A stretch of DNA of 64,000 nt, taken from CAYLLN01 sp964384375 (lineage in GTDB: Bacteria > Planctomycetota > Planctomycetia > Pirellulales > Pirellulaceae). Position numbers and translations under genes: made by a program. Positions 19,492 through 27,260 of the stretch are shown piece by piece. The stretch lies in contig CAYLLN010000031.1 in assembly GCA_964384375.1 (NCBI GenBank), positions 5,441 through 69,440 on the forward strand, read 5' to 3'. Each line of letters opens with the position of its first letter. The stretch's first letter is position 1. The notes beneath the pieces were generated by a model. That model did not search any database, was not told the DNA's origin, and was given only the letters and a program-made list of their open reading frames with translations.

Positions 19492-22400
19492 ATGTCCCGC
19501 CGCGTCCTCTTGCCGCCCACTGCTGCGCCGCTGACCGACGGCACGCGCCTCGGAGGTTGGTGGCACGACGATCCGGACGAAGCGGGGCGGATCGTGTGCG
19601 ATCTCTGCCCGCGCGATTGCCATTTACGGCCCGGCGACCGGGGCTTCTGCTTTGTGCGCGAGAACCGCAGCGGCGAGATGGTCCTTTCGACCTATGGCCG
19701 CTCGACCGGCTTTTGCATCGACCCGATCGAGAAGAAGCCCCTCAATCAGTTTTATCCCGGCACGAGCGTGCTGTCGTTTGGCACGGCAGGGTGCAACCTG
19801 GGGTGCAAGTTCTGCCAGAACTGGTCGATCAGCAAATCCCGCGAGATCGAGCGGTTGAGCGAGACAGCATCGCCTGAGACGATCGCCGCCGCGGCCCAGC
19901 GGCTCGGCTGCCGGAGCGTCGCATTCACCTACAACGACCCGGTCGTGTGGGCCGAGTATGCGATCGACACAGCTCGTGCATGCCGCGAGGCGGGCGTGAA
20001 GACAGTGGCCGTGACGGCGGGTTACATCACGCCGGCCGCGCGCGGTGCGTTTTACGAACACATCGACGCGGCCAACGTCGATCTCAAGGGTTTCACGGAG
20101 GAGTTCTATCAACATTTGACGCTGTCACACCTGGAGCCGGTGAAGGAGACGCTCCGCTGGCTGGTCCATGAAACAAACGTGTGGACCGAGATCACGAATC
20201 TCATCATCCCGCGCGAGAACGACTCGACCGATGAACTGCGGGAGATGTGCGATTGGATTCTGGCGGCCCTGGGGCCGGAGGTGCCGGTCCACTTCACCGC
20301 GTTTCATCCGGACTTTCGGTTGAACGATCGGCCGCGAACGCCCGCTGAGACACTGCTGGCGGCTTACGACATCGCAACGGCCGCCGGCCTGCGTTACGTC
20401 TATGTGGGCAACATCCATGCTCCCAAGCAGCAAACGACGTATTGCCCCGGTTGCCGGGCAGTGCTGATCGAGCGAGTCGGTTACGATCTGCGGCAGTACA
20501 CGCTGGAAGGGAATCGCTGTCGATCGTGTGGCCGCGAGATTGCCGGGCACTACGACGAGCGGCCGGGGAACTGGGGGAGCAAGCGGCAGCCGGTGCGGAT
20601 TGGGGAGTTTGCGGAAAGGTCGCCAATGTCGATTCAATCGCCGACGAACTCACCAGGCATCGACTCGCTTAGCGCCTCACAGGAACGGGCCATTCTACAG
20701 ACCGCGTGTCGGCTGCTCGCGGCCGAAGTGGTCGGCGTCGAGGCGGCAATCGTCGTCGATGAGCTGGCCGGTACGGCAGAACTCCCCGTGCTCGGAGCGT
20801 TCGTCAGCCTGAAGCGGCAGGGGCATCTCCGCTCGTGTTGCGGCACGATGGGGCAGAACCAGCCGCTAGCCGCCGCACTGGCAATGGCAGCGAAGCGCTC
20901 TGCGTCGGACGATCCGCGGTTCCCGTCGGTGACTAGCCGCGAGCTGGCGCACCTGGATGTCGAGGTTTGGCTGCTGCACTCGCTCAAGCCCATTGCTGCA
21001 CGGGGTGAAGCGCGGCGCGAAGCGATCGAAATCGGCAAGCACGGACTGCAGATTGCCCGCGGCCAGGCACGCGGGCTCTTGTTGCCGGGTGTGGCGACCG
21101 AGCACGGTTTGTCGGCCGAGGCATTCCTCGAACAGGTCGCAATCAAGGCGCAGCTCCCGCCGACGGCGTGGAAAGAAAACGACACGTCGCTCTGGACGTT
21201 TGAAGGGAAATCGCTGCAAGCCGCCGTAGGGGATGTGCTGTCGTCGCCAGCCGCATCTTCACCGCCGAAGATTGGCCCACGCGATTTGCCAGGCCTCGCC
21301 GACTTCTGCCGTCGGAACCTGCGGGCGATGACCAGCGGCGCAACGCCCGACTTTTTTGCTCCTGGCGTGGCCGACGGGAACGTGAGCGGCATTGTCGTGA
21401 GCGTGTGCGATGGCGAAGGGCGGGAGATGTTTCAAGGGCATCGCCTCGTCCTGCGCGGCAGCTTTCCGTTGCAATCGACGCTATTCGGACTGCTGGAAAA
21501 GCTGGCCCAAGCGACCTGCCAGCAGCGACTTCCCGCCGCCACGGTGCGAAGCCTGGAGCCGCGATTGGCCGTTCTCACCGAGCCGGCCATGCACGGCACA
21601 CTGGCCGCGCCCGACCTGCGTGGCCTCGATCCGAGTCGGGAAGCGATTGTCATATCCGAACGCGGGAAGACGGTACTGGTCTTTGATCCTGAAAAATCTG
21701 CAGAAGCGGTGCTGCAATCTGCAGCTGAGGCGATTCAAGTGACCTCGCCGGCACAAACGCAGGTCTGGTCGCTGGCCATCGCGACCGACGCGCCGCGGCT
21801 ACGAGTCGCCCAGGTTCCGCAAGCCGTGGCCGGACAGGCCGTTCGCCCGCCTGCCGTAGCTGGCACGTTCTATCCGGCTGATCCGCAAGAGCTGGAGCAG
21901 CTCGTCGAATGTTCATTTCCGACGACCGCAGTGCAGCAACAACGGTGGCCGGCCGTTATGGTGCCGCATGCGGGGCTTGTCTATTCGGGGCGTATCGCAG
22001 CCGATGTGTTCCGCCGCATTCGCTTTCCGAGCACGGCGATCATCATCGGGCCGAAACACACGCCGCACGGCGTCGATTGGGCCGTCGCACCACACGAATC
22101 CTGGTCGATTCCCGGCGCGACGCTCCCCGGCGATCTGCCGCTGGCCCGCCGCCTGGCCGAGTCGATTCCGGGCCTAACGCTCGACGCCGCCGCTCATGCC
22201 CGCGAACACGCGATCGAAGTGGAACTCCCTTTCATCGCCCGGCTCGCTCCCACGACGAAGATCGTCGGCATTGTGATAGGCAGCGGCGACCTCGCGCGCT
22301 GTCGGCAGTTTGCCACGGGACTGGCCGAAGTGATTCGCTCGCTTCCCGACCTGCCGCTCCTGGTCATCTCCAGCGACATGAATCACTTTGCCAGCGACGC

Positions 22401-22722
22401 CGAGAATCGCCGGCTGGATGAACTGGCCCTGGCGGCAATGGAAACGCTCGATCCGGAGCGGCTCTACGAAACCGCGACGAACAAGCGGATCAGCATGTGC
22501 GGCCTGTTGCCCGCCGTCATCGTCATGGAGACGCTCCGCCTGCTCAGCCGCCTGAATACGATCGAGCGCGTTGCCTATGCCACCAGTGCCGACGTAAGCG
22601 GCGACAAGAGCCGCGTGGTGGGCTACGCAGGGATGCTGCTGGGAACTTACGCCGCGGCCCGCATTCCAACCGCTGCAGCGGTCACTGGCAGCACCCGCGC
22701 CACCGAGCCATCCGCCCGATAG
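19492..22722 (+). CDS. AmmeMemoRadiSam fusion: radical SAM, AMMECR1 and Memo domains
   Basis: One 1076-residue protein combines the three parts of the AmmeMemoRadiSam set. Residues 1-~385: radical SAM domain with CX3CX2C in GCNLGCKFCQN, and a C-terminal zinc ribbon (CPGC, CRSC). Residues ~396-575: AMMECR1 domain with GAFVSLKRQGHLRSCCGT, DPRFPSVTSREL and LLLPGVATEHG. Residues ~633-748: a weaker part, LEPRLAVLTEPAMHG and SREAIVISERGKTVLVF, resembling half of a second AMMECR1. Residues ~786-1054: Memo domain with PAVAGTFYPADP, MVPHAGLVYSG, PKHTPHG, AREHAIEVELPF and ISSDMNHF, holding the metal-ligand His residues. The set's reaction is unknown. Confidence 0.92.
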   Translation: MSRRVLLPPTAAPLTDGTRLGGWWHDDPDEAGRIVCDLCPRDCHLRPGDRGFCFVRENRSGEMVLSTYGRSTGFCIDPIEKKPLNQFYPGTSVLSFGTAGCNLGCKFCQNWSISKSREIERLSETASPETIAAAAQRLGCRSVAFTYNDPVVWAEYAIDTARACREAGVKTVAVTAGYITPAARGAFYEHIDAANVDLKGFTEEFYQHLTLSHLEPVKETLRWLVHETNVWTEITNLIIPRENDSTDELREMCDWILAALGPEVPVHFTAFHPDFRLNDRPRTPAETLLAAYDIATAAGLRYVYVGNIHAPKQQTTYCPGCRAVLIERVGYDLRQYTLEGNRCRSCGREIAGHYDERPGNWGSKRQPVRIGEFAERSPMSIQSPTNSPGIDSLSASQERAILQTACRLLAAEVVGVEAAIVVDELAGTAELPVLGAFVSLKRQGHLRSCCGTMGQNQPLAAALAMAAKRSASDDPRFPSVTSRELAHLDVEVWLLHSLKPIAARGEARREAIEIGKHGLQIARGQARGLLLPGVATEHGLSAEAFLEQVAIKAQLPPTAWKENDTSLWTFEGKSLQAAVGDVLSSPAASSPPKIGPRDLPGLADFCRRNLRAMTSGATPDFFAPGVADGNVSGIVVSVCDGEGREMFQGHRLVLRGSFPLQSTLFGLLEKLAQATCQQRLPAATVRSLEPRLAVLTEPAMHGTLAAPDLRGLDPSREAIVISERGKTVLVFDPEKSAEAVLQSAAEAIQVTSPAQTQVWSLAIATDAPRLRVAQVPQAVAGQAVRPPAVAGTFYPADPQELEQLVECSFPTTAVQQQRWPAVMVPHAGLVYSGRIAADVFRRIRFPSTAIIIGPKHTPHGVDWAVAPHESWSIPGATLPGDLPLARRLAESIPGLTLDAAAHAREHAIEVELPFIARLAPTTKIVGIVIGSGDLARCRQFATGLAEVIRSLPDLPLLVISSDMNHFASDAENRRLDELALAAMETLDPERLYETATNKRISMCGLLPAVIVMETLRLLSRLNTIERVAYATSADVSGDKSRVVGYAGMLLGTYAAARIPTAAAVTGSTRATEPSAR

Positions 22723-22907
22723 ACCTTGAGCTGATCTTCCTCGACAAACCAGATCGCGGAGGCTTGGTCGTTTTCGAACCGTCGGCCGCAGTAGGCGCCG
22801 TCGCGGATGAGAATCGTCTCGCGCAGTTCCGTGGCCGGAACTCGCAGCTCGGCAAAGGCTTCGGCAACCAATCGGCGAACGGATTCCGTCAGGTGCGCAG
22901 GGTGCAT
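22647..22907 (-). CDS. Small conserved hypothetical protein
   Basis: An 86-residue protein starting MHPAHLTESVRRLVAEAFAELRVPA. The centre ETILIRDGAYCGRRFENDQASAIWFVEEDQLKVYRADG looks like a compact beta-rich domain with a single Cys. The tail is hydrophobic and Ala-rich. No known family can be named. The ATG at 22907 is preferred because the ORF upstream of it reads as non-coding. Its 3' end overlaps the last 76 bases of the fusion gene, antisense. Confidence 0.6.
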   Translation of the reverse strand: MHPAHLTESVRRLVAEAFAELRVPATELRETILIRDGAYCGRRFENDQASAIWFVEEDQLKVYRADGSVARVLPVTAAAVGMRAAA

Positions 22908-23155
22908 AGCGTCGTTCTTCTCGGCGGGCAGTCGGCACCAAGGGCGTGCCCATATCGGGGTAGAAGCGTTAGGAAGCATCGGCCTGCTTGCGCCGGTTCC
23001 TTGGCAAGTTCGTTTCTTCCGCCACAGCTCGCGCCGTTTGCCGCCCTTGCCCTGTCGGAAGAGTCGATCCCGACTGCATTCGGCTGGGGACGGGGGACGA
23101 TGTATGGCAGGCAACGCGATAGCATCGTTCGCAGGCGTCAACGAAGGAGCCCCCC

Positions 23156-23347
23156 ATGATGGACGACATGCAAGTGCAGCTGCAGGATCTGGCGATCGAC
23201 GAAATCCGCGAACTGCTCGTCGAAGCCGGGGCCGCGATCTCGATGGATCAGGCCGAGCAGCTGGCCTCGTTCGTGGCTCAAGCCGGCGGCATGGAAGAAG
23301 CGGTCGATCTGCTCATGCAGATGTCGGTCCGCCGAGAAGCTGCGTAG
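23156..23347 (+). CDS. Small conserved hypothetical protein, acidic
   Basis: A 63-residue acidic protein, almost all helix by composition (LAIDEIRELLVEAGAAISMDQAEQLASFVAQAGGMEEAVDLL). A clear SD (AAGGAG) lies before the ATG, supporting real translation. No domain is recognised. The helix-turn-helix-like helical layout suggests a protein-protein adaptor, which is a guess. Confidence 0.65.
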   Translation: MMDDMQVQLQDLAIDEIRELLVEAGAAISMDQAEQLASFVAQAGGMEEAVDLLMQMSVRREAA

Positions 23348-23372
23348 CGTATGGTTCTGGGTCGGTTAGTCG

Positions 23373-23414
23373 CCTTTCGCTCCGCGAAAGGACGTTCTTT
23401 CGCGGAGCGAAAGA
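23373..23414. repeat. Two back-to-back palindromes with TCC/GGA loops
   Basis: First unit: arms CCTTTCGC and GCGAAAGG around TCC (23373-23391). Second unit: arms TCTTTCGC and GCGAAAGA around GGA (23396-23414). The second is the first in opposite orientation, so the pair can also fold as one 17-bp hairpin. Confidence 0.75.
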
Positions 23415-23520
23415 CGACAATGCCCGAACCTAAACCACTTCCTCGGGTTTCGTCCGCCCGCCCCCGCCATAGACCGCTCCGAACCTCGGCCGGTAACATA
23501 GCGTCATTGCAAGTTCAGTG

Positions 23521-23588
23521 TTCCAAGTTCCCGGTTCCGCGTTGAACCGGAAGCGGCGAATGCTGAGCCTTGATCCTTGAACTTGGAA
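23521..23588. repeat. Nested inverted repeat before glyS
   Basis: Outer arms TTCCAAGTTC (23521-23530) and GAACTTGGAA (23579-23588) match perfectly; inside, CCGGTTC and GAACCGG (23531-23550) form a second hairpin. It ends nine bases before the glyS ATG and could fold over the ribosome site, or be a dispersed repeat like that at 39537-39597. Confidence 0.65.
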
Positions 23589-23596
23589 CTGGCGCC

Positions 23597-25207
23597 ATGG
23601 AAATGGACAAACTGGTCTCGCTGTGCAAACGGCGGGGATTTCTCTTCCAGTCGAGCGAAATCTACGGCGGTCTCAACGGCTTTTGGGACTATGGCCCGCT
23701 CGGCGTCGAGCTGAAGCGGAACATCAAGGAGGCGTGGTGGCGCGACATGGTCACCGGCCACGACGACTTGGCCGCTCCGGCTGGCGCGCCCGAGCCGTAT
23801 GAAATGGTCGGCCTCGACTGCACGATCATCATGCACCCGCAGGTCTGGAAGTGCTCGGGCCATTTCGACCTGTTCGTCGATAAGATGGTCGATTGCCGCG
23901 AGTCGAAGAAACGCTATCGCTACGACCAGGTTCCGGGCCGCTGGGTCGAGGCGAAGGGGCAGAAGATTTTCGTCACGTCCTCGGTCGAGGAAAATCACGA
24001 GCCGGACATCGAGCAGCGAGCCCTCAAGTTCTTCAACTTGCGGGCGAAAGACGCGGCTGACCTAGCGTGGCAGAGTCCGCTCACTTCGCTGGCCAAGCTC
24101 GATCCGGCCCAGTACGACAAAGTGCTCGCGCCGGAAGCTAAGGCACTCGGCTCGTTGACCGCCCCGCGCGACTTCAACCTGATGTTCAAGACGTTCGTCG
24201 GCGCGCTCTCCGGCGAAGAAGGGGCGGCGTATCTGCGTCCCGAAACGGCCCAGGGGATCTTCGTCAATTTCAAGAACGTCTGCGATAGCACTCGCGTTCG
24301 CGTCCCCTTCGGCATCGCGCAAATGGGAAAGAGCTTTCGCAACGAAATCACGCCGCGCAACTTCACGTTCCGCTCTCGCGAGTTCGAGCAGATGGAGATC
24401 GAATTTTTCTGCCATCCGAATTCCTCGCGGCAATGGTATCAGTACTGGCGCGATCGGCGGATGAAGTGGTACACCGATCTGGGGTTGTCGAAGGAGCGAT
24501 TGCAGCTTCGCGAACACCACCAGGACGAACTGAGTCACTATTCGACCGGCACGGCCGACATTGAATACGCGTTCCCCTTCCTGCCGCCGGGTGAGTTCGG
24601 CGAGTTGGAAGGGATCGCCCACCGGGGCGATTTCGACCTTCGCAGTCACATGGAAGGGAAGCTCGTCGCACGCGATGGGCAACTCGTCGTCGAGCAAGGG
24701 GAGGACGGCAAGCCGAAGTGGAAGGGTTCGGGCAAAGACCTGTCGTATCGCGATGACCTGACGAACGAGCGGTTCGTGCCGCACGTCATCGAGCCGTCAG
24801 CCGGCGCCGACCGTGGCACGCTCGCGTTCCTCTGCGAGGCGTACCACGAGGACAAGGCCCCCGACGAGAAGGGCGAGATGCAGGTCCGGACGGTGATGAA
24901 GTTCCACCCGCGCATCGCCCCGATCAAGGTCGCGGTTTTCCCGCTCGTGAAGAAGGACGGCATGCCGGAGGTCGCTCAGCGGATTTACCGGGCCCTGAAG
25001 CCGCACATGACGGCGTTTTACGACGAGAAGGGGGCGGTGGGCCGCCGCTATCGCCGCCAGGACGAAGCAGGAACGCCGTACTGCCTGACGATCGACGGCC
25101 AGTCGCTCACCGACGGCACGGTCACCGTCCGCGACCGCGACAGCCTGAAGCAAGAGCGGATTCACGAAAGTGAACTCGTGGCGGCACTGCGCGAGCGGAT
25201 TGGGTAG
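23597..25207 (+). CDS. glyS: Glycyl-tRNA synthetase, class II homodimeric type
   Basis: Charges tRNA-Gly. The start MEMDKLVSLCKRRGFLFQSSEIYGG is followed by GLNGFWDYGPLGVELKRNI, a hallmark of the eukaryote/archaea-like single-polypeptide enzyme. Class II motifs are visible: ESSVE-like VTSSVEENHEPDIE, motif 2 LRPETAQGIFVNFKN and the GIAQMGKSFRNEITPRNFTFRSREFEQMEIEFF block, and a C-terminal anticodon-binding domain (KVAVFPLVKKDGMPEVAQRIY). Length 536 aa. The ATG at 23597 is used; codons before it are part of the nested repeat. Confidence 0.95.
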   Translation: MEMDKLVSLCKRRGFLFQSSEIYGGLNGFWDYGPLGVELKRNIKEAWWRDMVTGHDDLAAPAGAPEPYEMVGLDCTIIMHPQVWKCSGHFDLFVDKMVDCRESKKRYRYDQVPGRWVEAKGQKIFVTSSVEENHEPDIEQRALKFFNLRAKDAADLAWQSPLTSLAKLDPAQYDKVLAPEAKALGSLTAPRDFNLMFKTFVGALSGEEGAAYLRPETAQGIFVNFKNVCDSTRVRVPFGIAQMGKSFRNEITPRNFTFRSREFEQMEIEFFCHPNSSRQWYQYWRDRRMKWYTDLGLSKERLQLREHHQDELSHYSTGTADIEYAFPFLPPGEFGELEGIAHRGDFDLRSHMEGKLVARDGQLVVEQGEDGKPKWKGSGKDLSYRDDLTNERFVPHVIEPSAGADRGTLAFLCEAYHEDKAPDEKGEMQVRTVMKFHPRIAPIKVAVFPLVKKDGMPEVAQRIYRALKPHMTAFYDEKGAVGRRYRRQDEAGTPYCLTIDGQSLTDGTVTVRDRDSLKQERIHESELVAALRERIG

Positions 25208-25272
25208 CCGTGGGGCAGGCTGGTCGAAGCCTGCCGAAGAGAACATGGCAGGCTGAAAGCCTCCCCTACTCC

Positions 25273-26328
25273 TTACAGCCCCTTGCTGATCACGTACTTG
25301 ATGAGGTCGGCAACGCGGTTGCTGTAGCCCCACTCGTTGTCGTACCAGCTCACCAGCTTGAAGAACCGCTTGTTGAGCTCGATGCCCGAGCCTTTGTCGT
25401 AAATCGAAGAGGCGGGGTCGTGAATGAAGTCGCTCGACACGACTTCGTCTTCGGTGTAGCCAAGGATTCCCTTGAGGTAGGTTTCGCTGGCCTTCTTCAT
25501 CGCGGCCGAAATCTCGGCGTACGACGTGTCCTTGACCGACCGGAACGTCAGATCGACCACCGACACGGTCGCCGTGGGAACGCGGAACGACATGCCGGTG
25601 AGCTTCCCCTTCACCTCGGGGATGACGAGGGCCGCCGCCTTTGCCGCTCCAGTGCTGCTGGGAATGATGTTTTGAGCCGCGGCGCGGCCCCCCTTCCAAT
25701 CCTTCTTGCTCGGGCCATCGACCGTTTTCTGCGTGGCCGTGTAGGAGTGGATCGTGGTCATCAGCCCTTCCTCGATGCCAATCCCTTCCTTCAGCAGCAC
25801 ATGGACGACGGGGACGAGGCAATTGGTCGTGCAGCTCGCGTTGCTGATGATGTTGTGATTCTTGGGATCGTACTTCTCATGGTTGACGCCCATCACGACG
25901 GTGAGGTCTTCCCCTTTGGCGGGCGCGCTGATGATTACCTTCTTCGCTCCGGCCGCGAGGTGCCCCTTGGCCTTCTCGGCATCGGTGAAGAGGCCCGTGC
26001 ATTCGATGACGATATCGACTCCCATCGCCTTCCAGGGCAGCTCGGCCGGCGTCTTGGCGCTGACGACCTGCATCGAGTCGCCGTTGACGGTCAGGATGTC
26101 GTCCTCCGCCTTGTCGGGCGACGACTTGCTCGTAGTGATTTCGCCGTTGAACTTCCCCTGCATCGTGTCGTATTTGACGAGGTAGGCCAGGTTGTCGGCC
26201 GGGACAATATCGCCGACGGCGACCACATCGACCTCTTTCCCCTTGCCGACGATTCCCTGCTCCAGCATCGCCCGATAAGCCAGCCGCCCGATTCGCCCGA
26301 AACCATTGATCGCGATCTTGACCGTCAT
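25273..26328 (-). CDS. gap: Glyceraldehyde-3-phosphate dehydrogenase, type I
   Basis: Glycolytic NAD-dependent dehydrogenase. The NAD-binding start INGFGRIGRLAYRAM, the catalytic Cys in SNASCTTNCL, the GGRAAAQNIIPSSTGAAKA phosphate loop and the C-terminal SWYDNEWGYSNRV are all present. Length 351 aa, slightly above 330-340 because of small insertions (KSSPDKAEDD). An AAGGAGA SD precedes the ATG. Divergent from moaB. Confidence 0.97.
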   Translation of the reverse strand: MTVKIAINGFGRIGRLAYRAMLEQGIVGKGKEVDVVAVGDIVPADNLAYLVKYDTMQGKFNGEITTSKSSPDKAEDDILTVNGDSMQVVSAKTPAELPWKAMGVDIVIECTGLFTDAEKAKGHLAAGAKKVIISAPAKGEDLTVVMGVNHEKYDPKNHNIISNASCTTNCLVPVVHVLLKEGIGIEEGLMTTIHSYTATQKTVDGPSKKDWKGGRAAAQNIIPSSTGAAKAAALVIPEVKGKLTGMSFRVPTATVSVVDLTFRSVKDTSYAEISAAMKKASETYLKGILGYTEDEVVSSDFIHDPASSIYDKGSGIELNKRFFKLVSWYDNEWGYSNRVADLIKYVISKGL

Positions 26329-26552
26329 TGCCGTCTCCTTGTTGGTGATGCGGGCATTTTATCGGTGTGCGCGAAGTCGAACAAGGAAGCCGAAGCCGAC
26401 GCAGCCCGGCAATTGGCGACGAAAGGCAGTGCGGGGAAAACGACGCCGTTACGGGCGGCGAAGGGATGGCCTGGATGCGCTGCGGTGTGAGAACCCTGGG
26501 ACGGAGTGGGTGGATTATCGTCTGCGTACCGCCTGAGGGTAAGCGCTGGAGC

Positions 26553-26558
26553 TACAAT
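26553..26558 (+). promoter_or_regulatory. -10 box placed for leaderless moaB mRNA
   Basis: TACAAT ends six bases before the ATG at 26565, so transcription should begin at or next to the start codon. No ribosome site can be seen before that ATG, which fits a leaderless mRNA. Confidence 0.4.
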
Positions 26559-26564
26559 CGTCGC

Positions 26565-27074
26565 ATGACCGCTACGCATCTCGAACATCAGTCACATGGG
26601 CCGACATCGGCCCGTTGTGCCGTCATTACGGTCAGCGATACACGGACACTGGAGAACGACGTTGGCGGACAGACGCTGATCGTTGCCTTGACTGGAGCGG
26701 GGCACGTGGTGGCCGCTCGCGAGATCATCCCCGACGATCCCGAGCGGATGCGACCGCTGCTCGTTTCGCTGCGTGAGCGGGACGACATCGACGCCATTCT
26801 GATGACCGGTGGCACTGGCATCACGACCCGCGACCAGACGTATGAAACGGTCACGTCGCTGCTCGACAAGCCGCTGCCTGGCTATGGCGAGCTGTTCCGG
26901 ATGCTCAGTTATCAGGAGATCGGCCCGGCAGCGATCCTCAGTCGGGCGGTTGGCGGCCTGATGGGGCGGAAGGTGCTGCTGACGATGCCCGGCTCGCCGG
27001 CTGCGGTCCGTCTTGCAATGGACAAGATCATCGTGCCACAACTGCCGCATCTGCTGCGCGAGGCCCGGCGATAA
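26565..27074 (+). CDS. moaB: MoaB-family molybdenum cofactor protein
   Basis: MPT-adenylyltransferase/MoaB fold. AVITVSDTRTLENDVGGQTL opens the domain; the phosphate-binding TGGTGITTRDQTYE is characteristic; the C-terminal block MLSYQEIGPAAILSRAVGGLMGRKVLLTMPGSPAAVRLAM contains the PGSP loop. It binds or adenylates molybdopterin in cofactor synthesis. Length 169 aa. The ATG at 26565 is chosen; the ORF reaches back to 26367, but that part reads as random Arg/Gly codons. No other moa gene is in the window. Confidence 0.88.
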   Translation: MTATHLEHQSHGPTSARCAVITVSDTRTLENDVGGQTLIVALTGAGHVVAAREIIPDDPERMRPLLVSLRERDDIDAILMTGGTGITTRDQTYETVTSLLDKPLPGYGELFRMLSYQEIGPAAILSRAVGGLMGRKVLLTMPGSPAAVRLAMDKIIVPQLPHLLREARR

Positions 27075-27077
27075 GTA

Positions 27078-27098
27078 GGCCCAGACTCCGTCTGGGCC
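27078..27098. repeat. Palindrome with TCC loop
   Basis: Arms GGCCCAGAC and GTCTGGGCC around TCC, preceded by GTA. Lies just after moaB. Confidence 0.75.
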
Positions 27099-27144
27099 AA
27101 GCAGCTGATTGGACACGGCTGTGGCCAACCGCTTTCCGCCGCGT

Positions 27145-27165
27145 GTCCCACACGGAGTGTGGGAC
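27145..27165. repeat. Palindrome with GGA loop
   Basis: Arms GTCCCACAC and GTGTGGGAC around GGA, followed by TAC. This is the reverse-orientation copy of the element at 29709-29729; together they bracket the TPR-peroxiredoxin gene. Confidence 0.75.
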
Positions 27166-27192
27166 TACCTCACGAATGCACACTGCCCACGT

Positions 27193-27222
27193 TTGCGATG
27201 GCGTCCTGGCGCGGGGTATAAT
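27193..27222 (+). promoter_or_regulatory. Promoter of the TPR-peroxiredoxin gene
   Basis: TTGCGA (27193-27198) and a perfect TATAAT (27217-27222) are spaced by 18 bases. Transcription would start near 27229, which rules out the ATG at 27225 and supports the ATG at 27261. Confidence 0.6.
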
Positions 27223-27260
27223 TGATGCATCGCCGCCCCACCTTCAGGACACTCCCGCCC

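Noticed and set aside
22500..23500. CRISPR-like repeats
   Set aside because: Palindromes are found, but no regularly spaced direct repeats with unique spacers exist anywhere in the window, and no cas gene is present.
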